9,514 nt of DNA from RGIG5057 sp964642045 (lineage in GTDB: Bacteria; Bacillota; Clostridia; TANB77; CAG-465): positions 1 through 9,514 of the forward strand of contig CAZXLZ010000049.1 in assembly GCA_964642045.1 (NCBI GenBank). Direction: 5' to 3'. Numbering within the stretch: position 1 is the stretch's first letter; each line of letters begins with the position of its first letter. Shown here one piece after another: positions 1 through 6,631 of the stretch. Position numbers and translations under genes: made by a program. The notes under the pieces are model-generated. The model was not told where the DNA came from. It worked only from the letters and a program-made list of their open reading frames with translations, and did no database searches.

Positions 1-1088
1 AAGAAAAAATAAAAGATCAAGTAAAGAATATGACTTTAGAAGAAAAGATTGCACAAATGTTGATAATTTATTATACTGGCACTGAATATACAGATGAACT
101 TCAAAATATAATAAAAACTGTTAAACCTGGTGGATTTATACTTATGTCAGATAACTATTCTACTTATGATAACACTTTGAGCTTTGTAAAAAATATGCAA
201 AACGATTCTGAAATTCCTATGATTATTGCAACAGATTATGAGGGTGGTTCAGTACAAAGATTAAAGAAAATTACTGATATAAAAGTTACAGATATACCAT
301 ACATGTACTACTTAGGGCAAACAAACGATGAGAAACTGGCTACAGAAGTAGGAAAAATTATGGCAAGTCAGCTTAGAACACTTGGAATTAACTTAGATTT
401 TGCTCCAGTAGTAGATGTGTATAGTAATCCTAATAATGCTATTATTGGAAGAAGATCACTTTCATCTGATGCAAATATAGTAATTAATATGGCAAAGGCT
501 CTTCAAAAAGGAATGGAAGAAAACTTAGTTAATACTTGTATTAAACATTTTCCTGGTCATGGAGATACAGCTACAGATTCACATGTAGATCTGCCTATTA
601 TAGATAAAACTGTAGAAGAATTAGAGGAAGTACATTTAAAAACATTTAAGAGTTTAGTAAAAACTTCAAATATGGTTATGATAGGCCATATAGCAATTCC
701 ACAAATAACTGGAGATAATACTCCTGCATCTTTATCTAAAGAAGTTATTACAGATTTATTAAAAGAGAAATATGGCTTTGAAGGACTTGTTATTACTGAT
801 GCTCTTAATATGGGAGCCTTAACCAAAAATTACACGGACAAAGAAATATATGTAAAAGCTATAAATGCTGGTGTAGATCTATTACTTATGCCAAACGGTG
901 CAAGGCAGACTGTAGATATAATAAAAGAAGCTGTAAATAACAATGAAATAGAAGAAAGTAAAATTGATGAATCAGTTTATAAAATACTACTATATAAAAA
1001 TGACCATATCGAAGAAAATTATCTTGATAGATCATACTTAAATAAGGAAGAATATAGTGAAGTATTAAATAAAATAAAAGCTGAATAA
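1..1088 (+). CDS. Glycoside hydrolase family 3, NagZ-like beta-N-acetylhexosaminidase (5' partial)
   Basis: Family 3 glycosidase of the NagZ type, expected to release N-acetylglucosamine from muropeptides or other glycans. Numbering from the first in-window Met (base 30), the loop KHFPGHGDTATDSH at 172-185 carries the His/Asp pair that acts as general acid/base in NagZ enzymes. ITDALNMGA contains the predicted nucleophile Asp257. The barrel is complete to the C terminus, with no second domain. The Met at 30 is probably not the start: the frame stays open to the edge (codons from base 3 read EKIKDQVKN), there is no good ribosome binding site before it, and 'NMTLEEKIAQML' is normally internal, following an export signal or lipoprotein leader. 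The gene is therefore called 5' truncated. It is convergent with ftsZ and shares its terminator. Family assignment is firm; the exact substrate and any secretion are inferred. Confidence 0.9.
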   Translation, partial: EKIKDQVKNMTLEEKIAQMLIIYYTGTEYTDELQNIIKTVKPGGFILMSDNYSTYDNTLSFVKNMQNDSEIPMIIATDYEGGSVQRLKKITDIKVTDIPYMYYLGQTNDEKLATEVGKIMASQLRTLGINLDFAPVVDVYSNPNNAIIGRRSLSSDANIVINMAKALQKGMEENLVNTCIKHFPGHGDTATDSHVDLPIIDKTVEELEEVHLKTFKSLVKTSNMVMIGHIAIPQITGDNTPASLSKEVITDLLKEKYGFEGLVITDALNMGALTKNYTDKEIYVKAINAGVDLLLMPNGARQTVDIIKEAVNNNEIEESKIDESVYKILLYKNDHIEENYLDRSYLNKEEYSEVLNKIKAE

Positions 1089-1100
1089 CTTAAAATATGC

Positions 1101-1142
1101 AAAAAACGTTGAAATTGCTTAAAGCAAAATCAACGTTTTTTT
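1101..1142. terminator. Bidirectional intrinsic terminator between GH3 gene and ftsZ
   Basis: A perfect 12-bp outer stem (1101-1112 with 1130-1141) encloses a 2x2 internal bulge and a second 5-bp stem (TTGCT 1115-1119 with AGCAA 1123-1127). The outer arm begins with six A and ends with a T run, so a U-tract follows the hairpin in either direction. It sits 13 bases after the GH3 stop and about 43 bases beyond the ftsZ stop, as expected for a shared terminator of convergent genes. Confidence 0.85.
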
Positions 1143-1184
1143 ATTTTATCTACATTAAATTACTTATATTTTATAATCTATATA

Positions 1185-2268
1185 TTATTCAGATTTAGAT
1201 TTACGAAGAAATGGTGGTATATCTAAATCCACTTTATAATCAGAATTAGAAATTTTTGTGTTATTATTAACTGCTGCTTTTATTGCATCTCCTACAATAT
1301 TATCAAGTTTCATATCTGTGAAGTTTGGTTTTGCAAATCCTGTTGCAATAACTGTAATAATTATTTCATCTTGTATATTTTCATCAATAACTGTACCAAA
1401 TATAATGTTTGCCTCTGGATCAACTGATTTTTGTACAAGTTCTGTTGCTTCATTTATTTCAAGAAGCCCTAAATCTTTTCCTCCAGTTATATTTATAAGT
1501 ACTCCGCCAGCACCTTCAATAGAAGTCTCAAGTAGTGGACTATGTATAGCTTGTCTTGCTGCTTCTTGTGATCTATGCTCACCAGATGCTCTACCAATAC
1601 CCATATGTGCAATACCTGCATCAAGCATTATAGTTTTAACATCTGCAAAATCTAGATTTACAAGACCTGGTTTAGTAATAAGGTCAGATATTCCTTGTAC
1701 ACCTTGTCTTAATATATCATCTGCCATAGAAAAAGCTTCTGTAACTGATGTATTTTTCTCAACTACTTGAAGGAGTTTTTCATTTGGAACAATGATTAGA
1801 GTATCTACATTTTCTCTTAGCTCCTCTATTCCACTTTCAGCTTGAGTCATTCTTCTTTTACCTTCAAATGGGAAAGGTTTTGTAACAACTCCTACTGTAA
1901 GGATACCTAATTGCTTTGATACTTCTGCAACTATTGGTGCAGCACCAGTACCAGTTCCTCCACCCATACCAGAAGTAACGAAAACCATGTCTGCTCCTTT
2001 TATTGCTTCTGCTATTTCATTTCTAGACTCTTCTGCACTACATTTTCCAACTTCAGGATTAGCCCCTGCACCAAGTCCGTCTTGTTAGCTTTTCACCTAT
2101 TTGTATTTTGGTTTCTGCTTTTGAACGTTCTAATGCCTGTCTATCAGTATTAACAGTGATAAAATCTACATTCTTTACACCGAAATCTATCATTCTGTCT
2201 ACACCGTTATTGCCAGCTCCACCAACACCTACTACTTTTATTGTTGCCATTGATCCTTGAGATTCCAT
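1185..2268 (-). pseudogene. ftsZ: Cell division protein FtsZ, interrupted by a +1 frameshift
   Basis: Tubulin-like GTPase that polymerises into the division ring. The first 63 residues (VGVGGAGNN nucleotide loop, VNTDRQAL) read from the ATG at 2268. The frame is then lost, ending at a stop near 2060. Dropping one base, best the G at + strand 2079, restores GLGAGANPEVGK and runs without a break into VTSGMGGGTGTGAAP (tubulin signature, about 98-112), the T7 loop NLDFADVK (about 204-211) and the C-terminal tail DIPPFLRK (349-356) that binds FtsA or SepF in the family. The repaired protein would be 360 aa, normal for FtsZ. Everything apart from this base is conserved and the gene is essential in nearly all bacteria, so a sequencing or assembly error is more likely than real decay. 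A Shine-Dalgarno GGAGG lies 7 bases before the ATG. Identity is certain; the status of the frameshift is not. Confidence 0.93.
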
Positions 2269-2280
2269 TAAAACTCCTCC
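2266..2280 (-). promoter_or_regulatory. ftsZ ribosome binding site and ftsA/ftsZ stop-start overlap
   Basis: On the minus strand the last codons of ftsA contain GGAGGAG, followed by TTT and then TAATG. The TAA stop of ftsA shares its last A with the ATG of ftsZ. The ftsZ ribosome binding site therefore lies inside ftsA coding sequence, which suggests translational coupling of the two ring proteins. Confidence 0.85.
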
Positions 2281-3551
2281 TTATTATTCTTACTTCCTTT
2301 ATTAAATAAGCTCTTAAATTTATTTTTAGCATTATCAAATGCATCTATTATTCTTTCTTTAAACTGAGGCTCAGTAACTATTTCAACTTCACTATTTACA
2401 TGCCTACTAACACCAAGTGCAGAAATATACCTAACCATACCAAAAACAGTTGTATGCTGAGGCTTTATAACATTTACAAGCTTTGGTGAACAAATTCTTA
2501 CTTGATTTTGTTTAAGTATAAGCATTGCAAGCTCTTCTACTCCAACAATGTTACTAAGGCCTTGACCAGTAATAACAGTACATTCCACTTTCATTTCTAA
2601 TTTGTTTTCAACTACTATTTTCCTTATAATATGAAATATTTCTTTTACTCTTGCCTCAATAACGCCTACTATATCACTACATTTAACAATATTTCTCATA
2701 TTAACATCAGATACTGTAGAAAGTCTTACATCATGATTATTTTTTATCATAGCTTGTATTGCTAGATTATACTGCCTCTTTATCTTGTTTGCTTCATCTT
2801 GAGAAATGTTAAATGTAAGCGCTAAATCATTTGTTATATGGTCACCGCCTACAGGTATAGTATCATAATACTGAAGCTGTGAGTCTTTATATACAGATAT
2901 ATCAGTATGACCTGCACCTATATCTATTAAAAGAACTCCTATCTTTTTTTCTTCTGGTATAACAACTATACTTGAAGTTGCAAGTGTCTCACAAATTATA
3001 CCATCTAGTTTTAAATTTGCTAAGTTAAAAGTCTTTAGCACACCATCTAAATAATCCTCTTTTGCGATTATTACATCAGCTGTAACTTCAAATTCTCTAC
3101 AAAATGCTCCAAGTGGATCTTGTGTATAAACTTTTCCATTTATAATATACTCAACTGGCAGAATATCTATTATCTGCTCTCCCTTTTCTATTACTGTAGA
3201 CATCTGTATCTTTTCAAATACACTATCTATATCTTGAACGCTAAGACCATCATCAGGGTTATTTGGAATTGAAGTAATTGTTATTCTGTGAGTTCTAACA
3301 TTACATCCTTTACAGTTTACATATGCAGAATTTATAGCAAGACCTGATATTTCTTCTGCCATAGATATTGCTTCTGTAACAGACTTTGCAGCATATTGTG
3401 GATATAATATTTTACCTTTTTTTACACTTGTGTTATCAGTCATTCCATAACCGATGACTTCTATTTCATTGAACTTATTGACTTGTCCTACAAGTGAGCA
3501 AACTTTAGAAGCGCCAATATCTAATCCAACAATTATATCGCCAATTGCCAC
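2268..3551 (-). CDS. ftsA: Cell division protein FtsA (actin-like ATPase, Z-ring membrane anchor)
   Basis: Actin-fold ATPase that tethers FtsZ filaments to the membrane and recruits later divisome proteins. Counting from the GTG at 3551 (427 aa, normal length): phosphate-1 motif GLDIGASK at 9-16, FtsA/SHS2-type insert after about residue 80, phosphate-2 motif DIGAGHTD at 210-217, adenosine motif TGQGLSN at 328-334. The C-terminal basic amphipathic stretch (about 396-418, with NKFKSLFNK) matches the membrane-targeting helix. The open frame reaches back to 3695, but that extension overlaps the end of the upstream M50 gene, resembles no FtsA, and its nearest ATG (3584) lies inside the predicted -10 box. 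GTG at 3551 has a G-tract Shine-Dalgarno (3558-3563) 6 bases upstream and starts VAIGDIIVGLDIG, as expected. It is coupled to ftsZ downstream. Confidence 0.92.
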   Translation of the reverse strand: MAIGDIIVGLDIGASKVCSLVGQVNKFNEIEVIGYGMTDNTSVKKGKILYPQYAAKSVTEAISMAEEISGLAINSAYVNCKGCNVRTHRITITSIPNNPDDGLSVQDIDSVFEKIQMSTVIEKGEQIIDILPVEYIINGKVYTQDPLGAFCREFEVTADVIIAKEDYLDGVLKTFNLANLKLDGIICETLATSSIVVIPEEKKIGVLLIDIGAGHTDISVYKDSQLQYYDTIPVGGDHITNDLALTFNISQDEANKIKRQYNLAIQAMIKNNHDVRLSTVSDVNMRNIVKCSDIVGVIEARVKEIFHIIRKIVVENKLEMKVECTVITGQGLSNIVGVEELAMLILKQNQVRICSPKLVNVIKPQHTTVFGMVRYISALGVSRHVNSEVEIVTEPQFKERIIDAFDNAKNKFKSLFNKGSKNNKEEF

Positions 3552-3579
3552 TGTTATCCCCCCAAAATAAACTACATAT

Positions 3580-3608
3580 ATCATACTATTTTTTTTAATA
3601 AAAATCAA
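3580..3608 (-). promoter_or_regulatory. Sigma-A-type promoter for ftsA-ftsZ
   Basis: On the minus strand TTGATT (3608-3603) and TATGAT (3585-3580) are separated by exactly 17 bases, a close match to the vegetative consensus. Transcription would begin near 3573, about 20 bases before the GTG start of ftsA, leaving room for the G-tract ribosome binding site. This gives ftsAZ its own expression independent of the M23-M50 pair. Confidence 0.65.
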
Positions 3609-3678
3609 GCATTTTGATGAAATAATTGCAATAATTTTGTAATGTACATGAAATAGACAAATTTCACCAACTAAAAAG

Positions 3679-4218
3679 TTAGTTATTTCTAACATTTAAG
3701 CGTAAAAATATAATATATACAAAAAATACACATAAATTAAAATTTTTTGTAATCACAATATATATTAAGATAAATACATACATAATATTTTCTAAAATTT
3801 TTGTGTTTGTATTTAATAATTTAAATATTCTATATCCATCAAGAGGAAAAACAGGAATTAAGTTTATAAGTGCTAGTATTAAATTTATTTTAAATATAAA
3901 ATTATTATTTAAAAATAAAAATGCAAATAAAATATTAGACAGAGGTCCTGCTAAATATATAAAAATTTCCCTTTTAGATTTATTTTTAAGTGCTATATTT
4001 GCACACATTCCACACATACTAAATTCTATTTTACTACATGTATAATTAAAAATAAGCGCTACTATTATGTGTGAAAATTCATGAAACATTATAAACATAT
4101 AACATGCAAAATAATATTTAAAAATATTTCTAATTTTAATAGATAAAATATTCATTATTAAAATTATTAAGAATGAATATTTTATCTCTATTATAAATTC
4201 TTTTATTTTTACTCTCAT
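3679..4218 (-). CDS. M50 family membrane metalloprotease, SpoIVFB-like
   Basis: Small polytopic intramembrane zinc protease (179 aa). HEFSH at 46-50 is the HExxH zinc/catalytic motif within a hydrophobic helix. AGPLSN at 90-95 and NLIPVFPLDG at 119-128 (third zinc ligand Asp127) are the other M50 signatures. Several hydrophobic segments surround them (about 14-26, 36-58, 88-104, 111-122, 143-172). It lacks the C-terminal CBS domain of Bacillus SpoIVFB, so it is a minimal core. In SpoIVFB the family releases pro-sigma-K in the mother cell during sporulation. That role is inferred here from the fold and from the M23 partner upstream, whose stop overlaps this start by four bases (ATGA). Other site-2-protease substrates remain possible. 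The product is very rich in Ile, Leu, Phe and Asn. Confidence 0.82.
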   Translation of the reverse strand: MRVKIKEFIIEIKYSFLIILIMNILSIKIRNIFKYYFACYMFIMFHEFSHIIVALIFNYTCSKIEFSMCGMCANIALKNKSKREIFIYLAGPLSNILFAFLFLNNNFIFKINLILALINLIPVFPLDGYRIFKLLNTNTKILENIMYVFILIYIVITKNFNLCVFFVYIIFLRLNVRNN

Positions 4219-5129
4219 ATTAAATTAAGAACTGTAAGTGGATCTATCACTTCACTATTATATCTTATTTCAAAATGTAAATGCGGACCTGTAGACATAC
4301 CAGTTGACCCCATCTTACCTATTACATCACTTTGTTTTATTACTGCATTTTCTTCTACTAATATTTCACTTAAATGTGCATATTTGAATATTATATCATC
4401 TATATTTATTTCAATATAATTACCATAATATTTATCATCATATACTACCTTTGTTACTATACCATCACTTGCGCTCACAATATCAGTTCCTAGTTTATTT
4501 GCAATGTCAACACCTGTATGATATGGATTTACTCCTTCAAAAATTTCGTCTCTTTCACCAAACTTTGATGTAACTGTCCCTTCTACTGGATTTATTATCT
4601 CTATATTACTTAGCATATTTTTTACATCTATATTAACTTCATTTTTGGTAATTACGCTTTCTTCAGTCAATGGTTCATCGTAAAGATAAATCTCATTTTC
4701 CTCTTTTGGTATAGAATTTATATATCCAAAATTTAATATAAAATTTTTTCCTTTATTATTATAAAAGTTAATAATATTTTCCTTTACTTTTTTAGGGATA
4801 ATATCACCTGTTACTTTATCTATAGAAATTACAGCATTTTCAAAATTATTTAAAATAAGCTCCCTAGAAAAATCAAATTTATAATGTTCATATAATCTAT
4901 ATATTACTTTATTATTTACAAGTTCTTCTTTATAATTATTAACTAAGAATATAACTGCAAAAAGTATAACAGATGAAATAGCAGCTTTTATAAAAAATTT
5001 ATCTTTTAAACTTATCTTTTTACTATCATTTTCTTTCTTTGTTTCATAAAAATTACCACTATATTCATTATACTCTAAATTGTTAAGCATACTCTTTCTA
5101 AGTCTTCTAGCGCTTATAACATTCTCCAT
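4215..5129 (-). CDS. Membrane-anchored M23 (LytM) peptidase-domain protein, SpoIVFA-like
   Basis: A 304-aa protein with a basic cytoplasmic N terminus, one transmembrane segment at about 46-64, a low-complexity linker rich in Asn, Lys and Glu, and a C-terminal LytM/M23 domain (about 178-298). The zinc and catalytic residues look intact: His204 and Asp208 in HTGVD, His252 in YAHLS, and His283/His285 in GPHLHFE. The family cleaves peptidoglycan cross-bridges or stem peptides. In SpoIVFA the same architecture serves as a regulator/anchor of SpoIVFB and the LytM domain is degenerate. The ATGA overlap with the M50 gene argues for a SpoIVFA/SpoIVFB-type pair, but the intact active site also allows a real endopeptidase. 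AAGGAGG (5148-5142) lies 12 bases before the ATG, slightly long but clear. Domain call firm, sporulation role inferred. Confidence 0.85.
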   Translation of the reverse strand: MENVISARRLRKSMLNNLEYNEYSGNFYETKKENDSKKISLKDKFFIKAAISSVILFAVIFLVNNYKEELVNNKVIYRLYEHYKFDFSRELILNNFENAVISIDKVTGDIIPKKVKENIINFYNNKGKNFILNFGYINSIPKEENEIYLYDEPLTEESVITKNEVNIDVKNMLSNIEIINPVEGTVTSKFGERDEIFEGVNPYHTGVDIANKLGTDIVSASDGIVTKVVYDDKYYGNYIEINIDDIIFKYAHLSEILVEENAVIKQSDVIGKMGSTGMSTGPHLHFEIRYNSEVIDPLTVLNLI

Positions 5130-5170
5130 AATTTATTAGTACCTCCTTAAAATAGTACAAGTATTAATAA

Positions 5171-5201
5171 ATTATATTTTTTATAATTTTTTTTATTACA
5201 A
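5171..5201 (-). promoter_or_regulatory. Possible promoter for the M23-M50 pair
   Basis: On the minus strand a perfect TATAAT (5176-5171) lies about 30 bases before the ribosome binding site, but the best -35 (TTGTAA, 5201-5196) needs a long 19-base spacer in extremely AT-rich DNA. A promoter is required here because hairpins separate this gene from the cluster upstream. A sporulation sigma promoter was looked for and not convincingly seen. Confidence 0.3.
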
Positions 5202-5232
5202 AAAAATGACTTCAGCTCTGAAGTCATTTTTT
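5201..5232. terminator. Hairpin terminator, 14-bp stem with A/T runs on both sides
   Basis: Perfect inverted repeat: 5201-5214 pairs with 5219-5232 around a GCTC loop. The core TGACTTCA is flanked by six A on one side and six T on the other, so it can terminate in either direction. No gene on the plus strand needs it, so its likely job is to stop transcription coming from the PurA-like gene (minus strand). Confidence 0.75.
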
Positions 5233-5256
5233 AACAATATCATACTATACAAAATC

Positions 5257-5290
5257 AATAACACCAACTTAAATCTAAGTTGGTGTTATT
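5257..5290 (-). terminator. Perfect 15-bp hairpin just downstream of the PurA-like gene
   Basis: 5257-5271 pairs exactly with 5276-5290 around a four-base loop, beginning 5 bases after the stop codon of the PurA-like gene. On the minus strand only a short T tract (GATTTTG) follows, so it may work together with the second hairpin at 5201-5232, or protect the 3' end of the message. Confidence 0.65.
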
Positions 5291-5295
5291 ATTTT

Positions 5296-6588
5296 TTATA
5301 ACTTTATAAGTGAATTTTTCCCTCTTCCATTTCCTATATAGGATATCTTCGAGTTTGTATTTCTTTCTATGAAGTTTAAGAACTCTAGCAATGCTTTTGG
5401 TAAATCACCATTTGTTTTGGCACTGCTTATATCCCCCCAGCCCTCAAACTCCTTGTATATTGGCTGTGCTCCTTCAAGTTCTTTTATATTGTCAGGCATA
5501 TAATTACAAATTTCTCCATTTGAAAGTTTATATTCTGTGCATATCTTTACCTTTTCTAAGTCCTTCATTATGTCTAATTTATTTACTATTAATTTAGCAC
5601 CTTCATGACCTGTTAATGATTTTCTTAGAGTTGGTAAGTCAAACCAGCCTATTCTCCTTCTCATGCCTTCTGCATCATCTACTTCTGAATTATTTGCATA
5701 TATTTTTTCTGCTTCTTCTAAGTCCATTTCAGTTAAAAACGGTCTCTTGTTTAGACAGCAAAAGTATCCTGTAACAATAATATACATTTCATTCAGAAAG
5801 TACGGTGAAATATTTGCACCATTAAGTAATGCATTTATTGATGTAGATGCACTAGTTGTGTATGGATTTAGTCCATGCAGATTGTCTAGCATTATTCCAT
5901 TACAACCTTCAATAAGTATTTTTGAAGATTTAGGTATACTATTTAACAGTCTCGTATAATCGACTGAAAACTCCCCTACTTTTTCGTATATTTCCTCATA
6001 ACTTTTTATGAGTTCCTGCAAAATTTCTTCATAATACTCATTGGAAGCATTTTCAAAGTGTTCTTTTTTGGTCTGAACTGCTGTAAATTTTACTTTTTCT
6101 AACAATTCTTCATGGGATATCTTTCCATGGACACAATTTTGAACATCATACAAACGTATGCAATGTCTTCTTGTTCTTGCAACTACAGCTATACCTGTCC
6201 CCTGATTTGTACTGCCAAATGACTTAGATATTGTTGAACCTATTGTACTTTCAATATATGGCTTTATTAATAAACATATTGATGATGCAATACTAACTTT
6301 TCCTTTTAAATTATCTGGCCTTAATAATATTTCGTCTCTTAATGCCGATAAATTAAGGATTGCTCCAGGTCCAACAACAAACTTCATCCTATCACTAAAA
6401 AATACTGATGGTAACTGCTTTGTAACAATAGTACCCTCAAAGTCCTCTAACTGTACAGTATGACTTGCATTTGTGGAGGCATTTACCCGGAATACATAGT
6501 CATAATCGTTTTCCGTTCCTAAAAAGCTTACCACTTTTCCCTTTCCTTCATCTCCGTATAAACCGCCTACTATAATATCTACTTTCAT
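5296..6588 (-). CDS. Divergent adenylosuccinate synthetase (PurA) family ligase
   Basis: PurA enzymes use GTP to join aspartate to IMP. This 430-aa protein spans the whole family: P-loop GDEGKGK at 12-18 with catalytic Asp13, catalytic His43 in NASHT (usually NAGHT), GSTNQGTG at 125-132 (usually GTTGRGIG), EGCNGIMLD at 227-235 (usually EGAQG.LLD), NKLD at 336-339 for guanine recognition. Several substrate loops differ from housekeeping PurA: the glycine-rich GG.NAGHT loop reads NASTNASHT, TRVG.GPFPTE has become CCLNKRPFLTE, and the aspartate-binding loop TTGRRRR is AEGMRRR. The chemistry (phosphoryl activation, then amine addition) is probably retained, with a different nucleotide or amino-acid substrate. 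It is last in a cluster with a PurC homologue (43 bases upstream) and a HisG-containing fusion, supporting a specialised pathway. AAAGGA lies 6 bases before the ATG. No gene symbol is assigned because a housekeeping role looks unlikely. Confidence 0.85.
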   Translation of the reverse strand: MKVDIIVGGLYGDEGKGKVVSFLGTENDYDYVFRVNASTNASHTVQLEDFEGTIVTKQLPSVFFSDRMKFVVGPGAILNLSALRDEILLRPDNLKGKVSIASSICLLIKPYIESTIGSTISKSFGSTNQGTGIAVVARTRRHCIRLYDVQNCVHGKISHEELLEKVKFTAVQTKKEHFENASNEYYEEILQELIKSYEEIYEKVGEFSVDYTRLLNSIPKSSKILIEGCNGIMLDNLHGLNPYTTSASTSINALLNGANISPYFLNEMYIIVTGYFCCLNKRPFLTEMDLEEAEKIYANNSEVDDAEGMRRRIGWFDLPTLRKSLTGHEGAKLIVNKLDIMKDLEKVKICTEYKLSNGEICNYMPDNIKELEGAQPIYKEFEGWGDISSAKTNGDLPKALLEFLNFIERNTNSKISYIGNGRGKNSLIKL

Positions 6589-6602
6589 ATCTTATCCTTT
6601 CC

Positions 6603-6623
6603 TTAGGGGCTAAAAGCCCCTAA
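6603..6623 (-). promoter_or_regulatory. Intercistronic GC-rich hairpin next to the PurA-like ribosome binding site
   Basis: A perfect 9-bp stem containing GGGGC/GCCCC (6603-6611 with 6615-6623) and a 3-base loop fills the gap between the PurC-like stop and the PurA-like start. On the minus strand it is not followed by a T tract; instead the Shine-Dalgarno AAAGGA begins two bases after the stem. It is better read as an RNA stabiliser or translation-tuning hairpin than a terminator. Confidence 0.55.
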
Positions 6624-6631
6624 AAAAATAT

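Noticed and set aside
1258..1770. 170-codon open frame on the plus strand inside ftsZ
   Set aside because: Antisense shadow of ftsZ with Ser/Ile/Pro-rich content, no ribosome binding site and no family features.
2060..2085. Programmed +1 frameshift in ftsZ at AGA CGG
   Set aside because: CGG is probably a rare codon in such AT-rich DNA, but the P-site AGA would re-pair poorly on slipping and no stimulator is seen. Programmed shifting is not known for ftsZ, so an error is simpler.
3649..3684. Small inverted repeats upstream of the ftsA promoter (TGAAAT/ATTTCA and AACTAA/TTAGTT)
   Set aside because: Only 6-bp arms in very AT-rich DNA, no T run after the second, so neither a terminator nor an operator can be supported.
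3552..3695. Upstream extension of the ftsA frame starting at 3695
   Set aside because: It overlaps the M50 gene end, contains the predicted promoter, has no ribosome binding site and does not resemble FtsA N termini.
5296..6588. PurZ of the phage 2-aminoadenine (Z-genome) pathway
   Set aside because: As I recall, PurZ proteins lack the catalytic Asp of the GDEGKGK motif, and it is present here. No phage genes, DNA polymerase or dATP hydrolase are in the window.
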